Shown in pieces: positions 1 to 8,272 of a stretch of DNA of 15,027 nucleotides. The notes beneath the pieces are model-generated. The model searched no databases. It was given only the letters and a program-made list of their open reading frames with translations, and was not told the origin of the DNA. A program made the position numbers and the translations under genes. How positions within the stretch are numbered: position 1 is the first letter of the stretch; each line of letters opens with the position of its first letter. Source of the stretch: Cellvibrio sp. (GTDB taxonomy: Bacteria > Pseudomonadota > Gammaproteobacteria > Pseudomonadales > Cellvibrionaceae); assembly GCA_021323495.1 (NCBI GenBank), contig JAJQJO010000160.1, positions 1 through 15,027 of the forward strand. Direction: 5' to 3'.

Positions 1-50
1 CTGTCCGATTTTGTTTATTAATCAAATAGCTAGGATATAAAAATAATGTA

Positions 51-80
51 AACCCGCGTATAATTCGCGGGTTTTGTATT
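51..80 (+). terminator. Rho-independent terminator of an upstream gene
   Basis: A perfect 8-bp GC-rich inverted repeat, AACCCGCG at 51-58 and CGCGGGTT at 66-73, encloses a 7-nt loop and is followed by the T-rich run TTGTATTTT. This is the classic form of an intrinsic terminator. It probably ends transcription of a gene lying left of the window and separates it from ndk. The left side is A-rich, so it could also stop transcripts from the other strand, but no minus-strand gene ends here. Confidence 0.8.
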
Positions 81-154
81 TTGTGGGTATTGAATCCGCC
101 ATTGGTGGAGCAAACCAGGCCCGCAGTAACCAGAAATCGTATGTGGAGCGCGTC
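81..154 (+). other. ndk leader region
   Basis: These 74 bases between the upstream terminator and ndk should carry the ndk promoter, but I see no convincing -35/-10 pair. The ndk reading frame stays open upstream to 74, but that extension starts inside the terminator and is unlike Ndk proteins, so it is treated as leader. The Shine-Dalgarno GGAG at 145-148 sits 6 nt before the chosen ATG. Confidence 0.4.
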
Positions 155-580
155 ATGGCTGTTGAACAAACCTTATCTATCATCAAACCCGATGCTGTTA
201 GCAAGAACCATATCGGTGAGATCGTGGCCCGTTTTGAAAAAGCGAATCTCAAAATTGTTGCCCAGCGCATGATGCTATTGAGCCGTGCCCAGGCCGAAGG
301 CTTTTACGCAGAGCATAAGGGCCGTCCGTTCTTTGAAGGTCTGGTTGATTTTATGACGTCTGGTCCTGTTGTTGTGCAAGTGCTATCAGGTGAAAACGCT
401 ATTGTTTTGAACCGCGAGCTAATGGGTGCCACCGATCCCGCCAAAGCGGCTCCCGGCACTATCCGCGCTGATTTTGCGACGGCAATTGATGCTAATGCGG
501 TACATGGTTCTGATTCGCCAACTTCCGCTGCGCGTGAAATTGCGTATTTCTTTGCCAGTAATGAAATTGTAATCCGCTAA
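155..580 (+). CDS. ndk: Nucleoside diphosphate kinase
   Basis: This cytoplasmic enzyme transfers the gamma-phosphate of ATP to NDPs and dNDPs through a phosphohistidine, which balances nucleoside triphosphate pools. The 141-residue product begins MAVEQTLSIIKPDAV, the family's usual N-terminus, and its length is typical. The active-site histidine is H117 in the motif NAVHGSDS. The nucleotide-binding segment GATDPAKAAPGTIR at about 91-104 is also intact. The start at 155 is preferred over an upstream in-frame ATG at 74 because of the GGAG ribosome site at 145-148 and the family alignment. It is the first gene of a co-directional cluster, and rlmN starts 50 nt downstream. The ndk-rlmN-pilW order is the one I know from Pseudomonas. 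Confidence 0.97.
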   Translation: MAVEQTLSIIKPDAVSKNHIGEIVARFEKANLKIVAQRMMLLSRAQAEGFYAEHKGRPFFEGLVDFMTSGPVVVQVLSGENAIVLNRELMGATDPAKAAPGTIRADFATAIDANAVHGSDSPTSAAREIAYFFASNEIVIR

Positions 581-630
581 CCCGGATCTAATCCTTTAGA
601 TGTCCCACGGTTGTACACAGGTGTTGAGCC

Positions 631-1809
631 ATGACTGAAATATCCAGTTCCACTTCTCCCGTTAATGCGGAGGTTGCAGAGGGCTCTGCCAAAATGAATC
701 TGCTGGGACTGCCAGAGGCCAAATTGGTGGCTTTTTTTGAATCTATCGGCGAGAAAAAGTTTCGCGCTATCCAGGTGATGAAATGGATCCACCAACTTGG
801 CGCTGACAACTTTGATGATATGACCAATGTCAGCAAGGACTTACGCGCAAAGTTAAAAAATATTGCAGAAATTCGTCCGCCTGAAGTTGTACAACAATTT
901 GATTCAACCGATGGCACGCGTAAATTTTTGATTCGTGTTAGCGGTAATAATGTTATTGAAACGGTTTTTATTCCAGACGGCGACCGCGGCACTCTTTGTG
1001 TTTCATCACAGGTTGGCTGTTCGTTGGATTGCAGTTTTTGTGCAACGGGCAAACAGGGATTTAATCGCGATTTAACCGCAGCAGAAATTATCGGTCAGGT
1101 GTGGATTGCAGCAAAGTCTTTTGGCCAACTACAAGCCAATGGTCCGCGCAGTGTAACCAATGTCGTTATGATGGGTATGGGAGAGCCCTTGCTCAATTTT
1201 GACAATGTTGTTGATTCCATGAATTTGATGATGCATGACAATGCTTATGGAATTTCCAAACGCCGCGTTACGCTTAGTACCTCCGGTGTCGTACCGCAAC
1301 TGGATCGCCTGAGTCAATATACCGATGCCTGCCTCGCCATTTCCTTACATGCACCTAACGATGAACTGCGTAATGAATTAGTACCTATCAATCGCAAATA
1401 TCCTATCTCGATGTTGCTCGACTCGGCTAAACGTTATATCGAGGCAATGCCTGATACCCATCGGAAAATTACTATTGAGTACACCTTGATTGATCAGGTC
1501 AATGATCGCCCTCATCACGCCCACGAATTAGCGGAACTCCTGCGCGATGTCCCGGTCAAGATCAATTTGATTCCATTTAATCCATTTAATTTGTCCAATT
1601 ATAAACGTGTGAGCAATAACGCTTTGCGCAAGTTTCAGGATATTTTAATGGAAGCTGGTTATATCACGACCGTGCGCACGACCCGTGGCGATGATATTGA
1701 TGCTGCCTGCGGCCAATTGGCAGGGCAGGTGAATGATGTAACCCGTCGCAGTGAACGCTATCGTGCACAATTTGATGGTGTGCAAGCCGTAAAAATTGTA
1801 AGCCAATAA
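631..1809 (+). CDS. rlmN: Dual-specificity 23S rRNA A2503 / tRNA A37 methyltransferase RlmN
   Basis: This radical-SAM enzyme methylates C2 of adenine 2503 in 23S rRNA and A37 in some tRNAs, which affects translational fidelity. The 392-residue protein has the [4Fe-4S] motif CxxxCxxC at C130, C134 and C137, the GMGEPLLN SAM-binding segment at about 182-189, and the C-terminal cysteine C360 in DIDAACGQL, which carries the methyl group in the known mechanism. The N-terminal helical domain covers about 22-100. The ATG at 631 has only a weak ribosome site. An in-frame ATG at 694 (MNLLGLPEAK) would give 371 residues and is a possible alternative, because residues 1-21 are low complexity. The gene lies 50 nt after ndk and 20 nt before pilW, consistent with an operon. 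Confidence 0.96.
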   Translation: MTEISSSTSPVNAEVAEGSAKMNLLGLPEAKLVAFFESIGEKKFRAIQVMKWIHQLGADNFDDMTNVSKDLRAKLKNIAEIRPPEVVQQFDSTDGTRKFLIRVSGNNVIETVFIPDGDRGTLCVSSQVGCSLDCSFCATGKQGFNRDLTAAEIIGQVWIAAKSFGQLQANGPRSVTNVVMMGMGEPLLNFDNVVDSMNLMMHDNAYGISKRRVTLSTSGVVPQLDRLSQYTDACLAISLHAPNDELRNELVPINRKYPISMLLDSAKRYIEAMPDTHRKITIEYTLIDQVNDRPHHAHELAELLRDVPVKINLIPFNPFNLSNYKRVSNNALRKFQDILMEAGYITTVRTTRGDDIDAACGQLAGQVNDVTRRSERYRAQFDGVQAVKIVSQ

Positions 1810-1829
1810 TTCCAAAAATAATGGTGTAA

Positions 1830-2624
1830 ATGATGCAAATGAATAATTTTATAAGATTGCTGAAATTAACCCTGGTATCTGTCGTTGCGGTAGTATTTCT
1901 TGCCAGTTGCGTGTCAGAAAATAAAAATGGTAGTGGAAAAGCAAATCGCCATGTTGATAAAGCAAAATCCCTGGAATTGCACGTTCAATTAGCGCAAGGT
2001 TATATTGAAAAAGGTAACCGTGAGTCCGCCCGTCATCATTTGCGTAAAGCAGCCGAGATAGATAAAAACTCCCCGGAAGCAATGGAAGCCTTGGCGCGCC
2101 TTTATCAATTGGAAGGCGAGCCTGCATTGGCAGAGGAAACCTTTAAAAAAGCAATTAAACGCAAAAAGAATTTTACGCTGGCCAATAATAATTACGGTGT
2201 ATTTTTATTTGGTCTGAAGCGTTATGAGGAAGCATTGGTGCAATTCGAGTTGGCTGCCAGCGACCTTGATTACAATGGCCGCGCTTCCGCTTTGGTGAAT
2301 GTAGGCAGAACTGCACTGTTACTCGGAAAAAACGAGCGCGCCAAAGCCGCTTTTGAGCATGCCGCGGTATTGGATAAGGGGATTGCTGATCCGCATATCG
2401 AATTGGCCGATATGAGTTTTCAGCGGCAGGAATATGCGGATGCTAAAAAACATCTGGATCGTTACCAGGCGCTTGGCCAACAATCTGCCCGCGCGTTATT
2501 ACTTGGAATTCGCCTGGAACGTATATTTGGTAACAAGGACAAGGAAGCCAGTTATTTGTTGGTATTAAAGAATCGATTCCCTTATTCCAAAGAATATTTG
2601 GAATACAAACAAACGATGATGTAA
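1830..2624 (+). CDS. pilW: Type IV pilus assembly lipoprotein PilW/PilF (TPR pilotin)
   Basis: This outer-membrane lipoprotein pilots and stabilises the PilQ secretin in type IV pilus assembly; it is called PilF in Pseudomonas and PilW in Neisseria. The 264-residue product has a hydrophobic signal peptide ending in the lipobox LASC, with lipidation at C27. Several tetratricopeptide repeats follow from about 45 to 245, with segments such as GNRESARHHLRKAAEID and KRYEEALVQFELA. Nearby ATGs at 1833 and 1839 are also possible starts and keep a usable signal peptide; no strong Shine-Dalgarno decides between them. Its place between rlmN and rodZ matches Pseudomonas and strengthens the call. No other pilus genes are in the window. 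Confidence 0.9.
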   Translation: MMQMNNFIRLLKLTLVSVVAVVFLASCVSENKNGSGKANRHVDKAKSLELHVQLAQGYIEKGNRESARHHLRKAAEIDKNSPEAMEALARLYQLEGEPALAEETFKKAIKRKKNFTLANNNYGVFLFGLKRYEEALVQFELAASDLDYNGRASALVNVGRTALLLGKNERAKAAFEHAAVLDKGIADPHIELADMSFQRQEYADAKKHLDRYQALGQQSARALLLGIRLERIFGNKDKEASYLLVLKNRFPYSKEYLEYKQTMM

Positions 2625-2659
2625 AACCGCAAACGCGATAGAAATTAAATGGGCTTTCA

Positions 2660-3637
2660 ATGGCATCTGACGACGAAAAAAAATCCACAGACGATAGTCG
2701 TTTTCGCGAACTTTCGCCTGGCAAATTATTAGTCTGGGCGCGTGAGCGTGCAGGCTTGACTCAGGAGCAGATCGCCAAGGAACTCTATATGACCCTGACC
2801 AAGGTGCGTGCCCTTGAATCAGATGATTATCGCCATATGGGGTCAGATACTTTTACGCGTGGATATTTGCGTGCTTACGCTGGCTTGGTAAAACTTGATG
2901 TCGCGCAGGTGCTTGCTGCTTATGATCGACATGCGCAAAAATATGGTTTGGTTGAGCAGGTTTTGCCGGGTCGGGTTGAATCGGCCAATAAACCGTTATG
3001 GCAATTTATTGCACTGTTATTGCTAGCCTTGCTAATACTTTGGTTGGTATCTATTTGGTTTTTTGATAACAGGCAAGAGCCCACTTACAACAGGCCTATG
3101 GCAGTTGTACCTCCAGTGGAAACTGCATTGAACGTCCAGATACTCAATGGGTCCAGTGCAGGCCAGGGTTCGATAACAGGTGAAACCTTGATAGGAAGTG
3201 CAGTGGGTCCGGCGGAGTCGGTCCTGGTCGGTACCCCAACATCTGCCAACTCTATGTCAGGTAATCCCATAGCCTCGGCGCAGACCTCAAGCACATCGGA
3301 TGTAGTTCAATCGACTACAGCCAGTTTATCAACATCGTCCGCGGGTTCGTTGTCATTGCCATTGCAACAAACCAACACCAATCTTCCGGATGCAATCAGT
3401 TTTTCGTTTACGGAAGAATGTTGGCTGGAAGTGAGTGATGCAAAGGGAGACGTTCTGGTTGCCGATTTGCAGTCGGCAGGAAGCCACTTGCAGTTGCATG
3501 GCAAGGCGCCGTTTGATGTAAAACTCGGTAATTCACCGGCGGTATCGGTAAAACTGAATGGTAATACGATCGCTATAGTGCCGGCATTAGGCACCAATGT
3601 ATTGTCGATAAAAGTGGGTACACCCGCGCGCGAATAA
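2660..3637 (+). CDS. rodZ: Cell-shape protein RodZ
   Basis: RodZ is an inner-membrane protein that links the MreB cytoskeleton to the elongasome and helps keep rod shape. The 325-residue product shows the expected order. A cytoplasmic helix-turn-helix lies at about 17-85 (ARERAGLTQEQIAKELYM). One transmembrane helix spans about 114-135. A Ser/Thr/Gly-rich periplasmic linker covers about 145-245, and a C-terminal DUF4115 beta domain about 247-320 (ECWLEVSDAKGDVL). The HTH in this family mainly contacts MreB rather than DNA. No clear ribosome site precedes the ATG, and the gene starts 35 nt after pilW, so translation may depend on the upstream gene. The linker is low complexity, as is common in this family. 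Confidence 0.93.
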   Translation: MASDDEKKSTDDSRFRELSPGKLLVWARERAGLTQEQIAKELYMTLTKVRALESDDYRHMGSDTFTRGYLRAYAGLVKLDVAQVLAAYDRHAQKYGLVEQVLPGRVESANKPLWQFIALLLLALLILWLVSIWFFDNRQEPTYNRPMAVVPPVETALNVQILNGSSAGQGSITGETLIGSAVGPAESVLVGTPTSANSMSGNPIASAQTSSTSDVVQSTTASLSTSSAGSLSLPLQQTNTNLPDAISFSFTEECWLEVSDAKGDVLVADLQSAGSHLQLHGKAPFDVKLGNSPAVSVKLNGNTIAIVPALGTNVLSIKVGTPARE

Positions 3638-3643
3638 TCGCGC
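3628..3643 (+). other. GC-rich hairpin over the rodZ stop codon
   Basis: GCGCGA at 3628-3633 and TCGCGC at 3638-3643 form a perfect 6-bp stem. The 4-nt loop ATAA at 3634-3637 contains the rodZ stop codon TAA. No T-run follows, so it is not a standard terminator. It lies 20 nt before the ispG start and could act as an RNA processing or stability element, but that is only inference. Confidence 0.4.
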
Positions 3644-3663
3644 AAAATTGATCAGGAATTGTT

Positions 3664-4788
3664 ATGCATTGCGAGTCTCCAATAAAACGTCGTAAATCTC
3701 GCCAGATTATGGTGGGCAATGTTCCGGTAGGCGGTGACGCGCCTATTTCAGTACAGAGCATGACGAACACTGAAACTACCGATGTTGCTGCAACAGTAGA
3801 ACAAATCCGGCGTATTCAATTAGCCGGAGCCGATATTATTCGAGTTTCTGTCCCCACTATGGAAGCTGCTGAAGCATTTGGTGAAATTCGCAAACAAGTA
3901 AACATTCCTCTTGTTGCGGATATCCATTTTGACTACCGCATTGCATTGCGTGTTGCTGATCTGGGTGTGGATTGTCTACGCATCAACCCCGGTAATATCG
4001 GACGCGAAAAGCGTATCAAGGCAGTGGTGGATAAAGCGCGTGATCTCAATATTCCAATTCGGATAGGTGTTAACGCGGGCTCACTTGAAAAAGACTTACA
4101 AAAAAAATACGGTGAGCCTACCCCCGATGCATTAGTGGAGTCGGCTTTACGTCATGTTGAAATTCTTGATTCATTAAACTTCCAGAATTTTAAAGTCAGC
4201 GTAAAAGCATCAGATGTATTTATGGCCGTGGCTGCATATCGCAAGCTTGCGACTTTAATTGAGCAACCATTACATTTGGGGATCACCGAGGCGGGTGGGC
4301 TGCGCTCGGGAACGGTAAAATCCTCTATCGGTTTGGGTGCGTTGTTAATGGACGGTATTGGCGACACCATTCGCGTTTCGCTTGCCGCAGATCCGGTTGA
4401 AGAAATCAAAGTGGGCTGGGATATGCTGCGCAGTTTGCGTTTGCGCAGTAAAGGTGTGAATTTTATTGCCTGCCCAAGCTGTTCGCGGCAGAACTTTGAT
4501 GTGATCAAAACCATGAATGATCTTGAACAGCGCGTGGAAGACATTACTGTTCCGCTTGATGTTGCGGTTATTGGTTGTGTGGTTAATGGTCCTGGAGAAG
4601 CCAAAGAGGCAGATTTGGGGCTTGCTGGCGGCACGCCAAGCAATTTGATTTATATTGATGGCGAACCAAATCAAAAATTAACCAATGAAAATCTGGTCGA
4701 TAATCTGGAGCGTTTGATTCGTGCAAAAGCCGCGCAAAAACAAGCGCAAATGGATGCCGATGCTAAAAATATTATTGCCAAAGCCTGA
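3664..4788 (+). CDS. ispG: 4-hydroxy-3-methylbut-2-enyl-diphosphate synthase
   Basis: IspG (GcpE) converts methylerythritol cyclodiphosphate to HMBPP in the non-mevalonate isoprenoid pathway, using a [4Fe-4S] cluster and reduced flavodoxin or ferredoxin. The 374-residue protein has an N-terminal TIM-barrel domain (about 1-255) and a C-terminal cluster-binding domain. The cluster ligands are C270 and C273 (ACPSC), C305 (GCVVNGPGE) and E312, the same positions as in Escherichia coli. The ATG at 3664 follows AGGA with 7-nt spacing. It sits between rodZ and hisS, the conserved order in Gammaproteobacteria. The C-terminus ends in an Ala/Lys/Gln-rich tail. No defects are seen. Confidence 0.97.
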   Translation: MHCESPIKRRKSRQIMVGNVPVGGDAPISVQSMTNTETTDVAATVEQIRRIQLAGADIIRVSVPTMEAAEAFGEIRKQVNIPLVADIHFDYRIALRVADLGVDCLRINPGNIGREKRIKAVVDKARDLNIPIRIGVNAGSLEKDLQKKYGEPTPDALVESALRHVEILDSLNFQNFKVSVKASDVFMAVAAYRKLATLIEQPLHLGITEAGGLRSGTVKSSIGLGALLMDGIGDTIRVSLAADPVEEIKVGWDMLRSLRLRSKGVNFIACPSCSRQNFDVIKTMNDLEQRVEDITVPLDVAVIGCVVNGPGEAKEADLGLAGGTPSNLIYIDGEPNQKLTNENLVDNLERLIRAKAAQKQAQMDADAKNIIAKA

Positions 4789-4820
4789 TTGCTTTTGGCT
4801 TAGAACATTAAGGTTTTAAA

Positions 4821-6092
4821 TTGAAAAAAATCCAGGCAATTCGCGGTATGAATGATCTGCTTCCGGCTGACTCACCGCTTTGGCAATATGTTGAGAGTGT
4901 TGTTACCGATATTCTGGTGCGTTACGGCTATCAGGAAATTCGTTTTCCGATTGTGGAATCAACCGAGTTATTCAAGCGTTCTATCGGTGAAGTTACCGAT
5001 ATTGTTGAGAAAGAAATGTATACCTTTGATGACCGCAACGGCGACAGCCTGACCTTGCGTCCTGAAGGCACCGCTTGTTGTGTGCGCGCCTGTGAAGAGA
5101 ATGGTTTGCTCTACAACCAAACCCAGCGCCTGTGGTATATGGGTCCCATGTTTCGCCATGAGCGTCCGCAAAAAGGTCGCTATCGTCAGTTTCATCAGGT
5201 TGGTGTTGAAACTTTTGGTATCCAAGGTCCGGATATAGATGCTGAAGTGCTGATTCTCAGTGCGCGAATTTTGCGCGATCTGGGTGTCTCTGAACATGTA
5301 CAGTTGCAAATAAATTCGCTCGGTAGTTCAGAGGCTCGAGCGGCATACAAAAATGCATTGGTAGATTATCTAGGTAATTTACAGGACCAGTTGGATGAAG
5401 ACAGCAAACGTCGTCTTTCCACTAATCCGATGCGGATCCTCGATTCCAAAGATTCAAACACCCAGTCACTATTGAATGCTGCCCCTGTGTTGCTGGATTA
5501 TTTGGATGAAGAATCCCGCGTGCACTTTGAGGGCTTGAAATCCCTGTTAGATGCTGCCGGTGTCACTTACCAGATTAACCCGCGCTTGGTGCGTGGCCTT
5601 GATTATTATGGTAAAACGGCGTTCGAGTGGGTGACTGACAAATTAGGAGCGCAAAGCACGGTTTGTGCAGGCGGCCGCTATGATGGTTTGGTCGAGCAAT
5701 TGGGCGGTAAAACAACACCAGCGGTTGGATTCGGTATCGGTCTTGAGCGTTTGGTATTGCTATTACAAGCTGCCGAGGTAATACCCGAAGGGCTCGATCA
5801 GCAAGCCGATGTTTATTTGGTTGCAGTGGGTGATGTGCAATCAACAGCCATGCGATTGGCAGAGCAGATTCGTGATGAATTACCTTTTGTGCGTTTGTTG
5901 ACCAATTGCGGTGGTGGCAATTTTAAAAACCAGCTTAAAAAAGCCGATAAATGCGGGGCTGATATCGCGCTTATTTTAGGTGAGGATGAAGCTAAAGCCG
6001 GTAAGGTTTCGATCAAATTTTTGCGTGAAGAAATCGAGCAGCAAACGCTCGCTTTTGATGAGGCAATTGCTTATCTGCAAGCATTGGAATAA
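4821..6092 (+). CDS. hisS: Histidyl-tRNA synthetase (TTG start)
   Basis: This class II aminoacyl-tRNA synthetase charges tRNA-His. The 423-residue product contains class II motif 2 (FRHERPQKGRYRQFHQ, about 111-126), the histidine-specific motifs LVRGLDYY (257-264) and GGRYDGL (284-290), motif 3 (GFGIGLER, 303-310), and a C-terminal anticodon-binding domain from about 330. The start is a TTG. It is the only possible initiation codon that keeps the conserved N-terminus KKIQAIRGMNDLLP, because an in-frame TAA lies at 4809-4811. An AAGG sequence at 4810-4813 gives a ribosome site with 7-nt spacing. The rare start codon may lower expression. It follows ispG by 32 nt. Confidence 0.96.
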   Translation: MKKIQAIRGMNDLLPADSPLWQYVESVVTDILVRYGYQEIRFPIVESTELFKRSIGEVTDIVEKEMYTFDDRNGDSLTLRPEGTACCVRACEENGLLYNQTQRLWYMGPMFRHERPQKGRYRQFHQVGVETFGIQGPDIDAEVLILSARILRDLGVSEHVQLQINSLGSSEARAAYKNALVDYLGNLQDQLDEDSKRRLSTNPMRILDSKDSNTQSLLNAAPVLLDYLDEESRVHFEGLKSLLDAAGVTYQINPRLVRGLDYYGKTAFEWVTDKLGAQSTVCAGGRYDGLVEQLGGKTTPAVGFGIGLERLVLLLQAAEVIPEGLDQQADVYLVAVGDVQSTAMRLAEQIRDELPFVRLLTNCGGGNFKNQLKKADKCGADIALILGEDEAKAGKVSIKFLREEIEQQTLAFDEAIAYLQALE

Positions 6093-6172
6093 GTAGTTAA
6101 CCAGGAAAAAAATAACGTTTTATTTTTAATTTCATTTTTTGCGCATTGCGCTAAGGCCAACAGGAGTCAATT

Positions 6173-6865
6173 GTGAGCGTACATCTTTCAGAAGAAGAAC
6201 AATTAGAAGTATTAAAGCGCTGGTGGAGAGATTACGGCAAAACCGTAATCATTGCTGTGCTGGTAGCCGTCGCTGGTTATTTCGCTTACACCACCTGGCA
6301 AGATCAAAAGCGCCAGAAAGCCGAAAAAGCTTCAGAGGTATATGAACAATTACTCAAACTGGCCAATGCCGAACCTGGCAAGGTGCTGACTGATGCTGAT
6401 AAAGCAACTATCACTCACCTCGCTGGTGAATTGAAAGATGGCAACAGTAAAAGTATGTATGCTCACAGCGCTGCATTTTTTCTGGCCAAATTAGCGGTAG
6501 AAGATAACAAGTTGGATGTTGCGGTTAATGAACTTAAATGGGTTTTGTCTGCCAAACCCGAGGCCGCAACTGAGCAACTTGCCCGCTTGCGTCTGGCCCG
6601 TGTATTAACTGCACAAAAAGCCTACGCTGATGCATTGGCCCAACTATCACCTGAACCGGCGGCTGCATTTACTTCAGAATATGCAGAGGCCCGGGGTGAT
6701 ATCCTTAAATTGCAAGGAGATCCTGATGCGGCTCGCACTGCTTACGAAAAAGCATTGGCTGCAACCGATCCACAACAACAAGAGCGTTTCATGTTATTGC
6801 AAATGAAAATAGATGATTTGAAAGTAGATAGCTCTGCAGCTCTGGCTGGGGAGAAGGCTCAATGA
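6173..6865 (+). CDS. yfgM: YfgM-like inner-membrane TPR protein (ancillary SecYEG factor)
   Basis: YfgM is a membrane-anchored periplasmic protein that associates with the SecYEG translocon and PpiD in E. coli and helps chaperone secreted proteins. The 230-residue product has a charged cytoplasmic N-terminus, one transmembrane helix at about 24-41 (TVIIAVLVAVAGYFAYTTW), and a TPR-like helical domain (DUF2133 type) to the end. It begins with GTG at 6173, supported by AGGAG at 6162-6166 just upstream. Its stop overlaps the bamB start in ATGA, so the two are translationally coupled. The hisS-yfgM-bamB order is standard in Gammaproteobacteria. An 80-nt AT-rich gap separates it from hisS. Confidence 0.92.
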   Translation: MSVHLSEEEQLEVLKRWWRDYGKTVIIAVLVAVAGYFAYTTWQDQKRQKAEKASEVYEQLLKLANAEPGKVLTDADKATITHLAGELKDGNSKSMYAHSAAFFLAKLAVEDNKLDVAVNELKWVLSAKPEAATEQLARLRLARVLTAQKAYADALAQLSPEPAAAFTSEYAEARGDILKLQGDPDAARTAYEKALAATDPQQQERFMLLQMKIDDLKVDSSAALAGEKAQ

Positions 6866-8088
6866 TGCAAGTCTCTGTGAGGCACCTGAGCTGGTTATTA
6901 TTGCTTTGTGCATTCGCTATGTCTGGCTGTTCCTGGTTTAGCAAGAAAACAGGTAATGAGCCTATGGAGTTGGTCGATTTCAAAGAAACACTTGATCTCG
7001 ACAAAGTATGGAGCCGTGGCATAGGCGAAGGCCAGAACAAAGGGTTTAGCAGCCTCACACCTGCGTTGGATGGCGATGCTATTTACGCGGTAGATTACGA
7101 AGGTTTGGTTGTTGCAATGAATAGCCAAACTGGCAAAAAACTTTGGAAGCGTACGGTTAATGAATCCAAAGAGGGGCTGTGGTCCCAGTTAAAAAGTTTT
7201 TTTTATGCAGACGATCCGAACCGTCAAATCGTAGGTGGCATAGCCGCAGAAAATGGTCTGTTATTGGTGGCCACTTATGCGGGTGAGGTAATGGCCTTGT
7301 CCAAAGAAACTGGCGATGAACTCTGGCGTAAACAATTACCGGGAGAAGTGGTTTCCGCACCGCGGACTAATGGCAATGTTGTTGCAGCACAAACGGTCAA
7401 TGGCAAATTGTTTGCACTGGATGCAAAAACCGGTGAGCAGTTGTGGTTTTATGATAATCCTCCACCTGTATTAACCTTGCGTGGTACACCATCTCCGATT
7501 GTCACTGATACCGCTATTTATGCCGGTTTTTCCAATGGCCGTATGATGGCCTTTAATCCTGCTAATGGCCTGATTTTATGGGAGCAGCGTATTGCGTCAC
7601 CCAAAGGGCGTTCTGAACTGGAACGTATGGTTGATATTCACTCCAGTCCAATCATTAAAGATGGCGTTATATATGTGGGAACCTACCAGGGGCGTATTAG
7701 CGCTCTTGCGCGTGGTACTGGCAAACCTTTATGGGGACAGGATGGTTCAACCAGCGAAAACGTAGCGCTCTCGACGGACAAGTTATTTGTTTCCCATGCT
7801 AACGGCAAACTCGTCGCCTATAACTCTACGACAGGTGAACAGTTGTGGAGTAACGAAAAAATGCTGCGTCGCCTGTTAAATGGTCCACAAGTGTTCGGTG
7901 ACTATGTTGCAGTGGTGGATTTTGAGGGTTACATGCACGTTGTCAACCAAAGTGACGGGGAGTTTGTTGCGCGCACCAAAGTTGATGGAGATGGAGCGCG
8001 TGCCCCCATGCTGACCGATGGTGAAACGCTCTATGTGTATACCAATAGCGGCAAACTGATTGCCTACAAGGCAGAAAAGGACGAATAG
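6862..8088 (+). CDS. bamB: Outer-membrane assembly lipoprotein BamB
   Basis: BamB is the beta-propeller lipoprotein of the BAM complex that inserts beta-barrel proteins into the outer membrane, binding BamA from the periplasmic side. The 408-residue product has a signal peptide with lipobox MSGC, lipidation at C23, followed by PQQ-like blades marked by repeats such as NSQTGKKLWKR, KETGDELWRK, DAKTGEQLWFYDN, NPANGLILWEQ and NSTTGEQLWSNE. The ATG at 6862 overlaps the yfgM stop by 4 nt, with GGAGAAGG upstream. An adjacent ATG at 6865 would differ by one residue. It is the last gene before a strong terminator, so this transcript probably ends here. Confidence 0.96.
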   Translation: MMQVSVRHLSWLLLLCAFAMSGCSWFSKKTGNEPMELVDFKETLDLDKVWSRGIGEGQNKGFSSLTPALDGDAIYAVDYEGLVVAMNSQTGKKLWKRTVNESKEGLWSQLKSFFYADDPNRQIVGGIAAENGLLLVATYAGEVMALSKETGDELWRKQLPGEVVSAPRTNGNVVAAQTVNGKLFALDAKTGEQLWFYDNPPPVLTLRGTPSPIVTDTAIYAGFSNGRMMAFNPANGLILWEQRIASPKGRSELERMVDIHSSPIIKDGVIYVGTYQGRISALARGTGKPLWGQDGSTSENVALSTDKLFVSHANGKLVAYNSTTGEQLWSNEKMLRRLLNGPQVFGDYVAVVDFEGYMHVVNQSDGEFVARTKVDGDGARAPMLTDGETLYVYTNSGKLIAYKAEKDE

Positions 8089-8111
8089 TTTCCGGCTTTA
8101 TTGCCAACAAT

Positions 8112-8174
8112 AACCAGCCGCTTGAATTTACCTGGATTGGATAAGGTAAACTTCACCGCGGCTGGTTTTGTTTT
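8112..8174 (+). terminator. Two-tier rho-independent terminator after bamB
   Basis: AACCAGCCGC at 8112-8121 pairs perfectly with GCGGCTGGTT at 8158-8167, followed by TTGTTTTT. The 36-nt interior holds a second perfect inverted repeat, TTTACC at 8127-8132 with GGTAAA at 8145-8150, giving a stacked stem-loop. It starts 24 nt after the bamB stop and should end the ndk-bamB transcript, so der would need its own promoter or readthrough. Confidence 0.85.
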
Positions 8175-8254
8175 TAGCGCATTTGAATTTATGCAGGAAT
8201 GGTCGCTGCATTACCTATGATTTTTTATTTCAATTGATACTTTTATGATAATCC
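8175..8254 (+). other. der upstream region with apparent remnant of the der start
   Basis: No complete gene is present here. An ATG at 8245 opens ATG ATA ATC CCG and then hits TAA at 8257. These codons resemble the beginning of Der proteins (M-V/I-P-V). They lie 10 nt before the point where Der homology resumes, but in a different frame. No convincing promoter was seen; TATGAT at 8216-8221 could be a -10 box but lacks a matching -35. Confidence 0.4.
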
Positions 8255-8272
8255 CGTAAATACGGTGAAGGT

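Noticed and set aside
1..21. Possible end of an upstream gene in frame 1 (stop at 19-21)
   Set aside because: Only six codons are visible and all three frames contain stops soon after; cannot be assigned.
586..601. Inverted repeat ATCTAA / TTAGAT between ndk and rlmN
   Set aside because: Short, AT-rich and without a T-run; likely chance.
588..1052. 154-residue antisense ORF opposite rlmN
   Set aside because: Shadow of a clear conserved gene; no family features or ribosome site.
4152..4643. 163-residue antisense ORF opposite ispG
   Set aside because: Low-complexity Ser/Thr/Pro composition typical of antisense frames; ispG is fully conserved here.
4777..4799. Stem-loop GCCAAAGC / GCTTTTGGC at the end of ispG
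   Set aside because: Imperfect stem with a bulge and no T-run; not a credible terminator.
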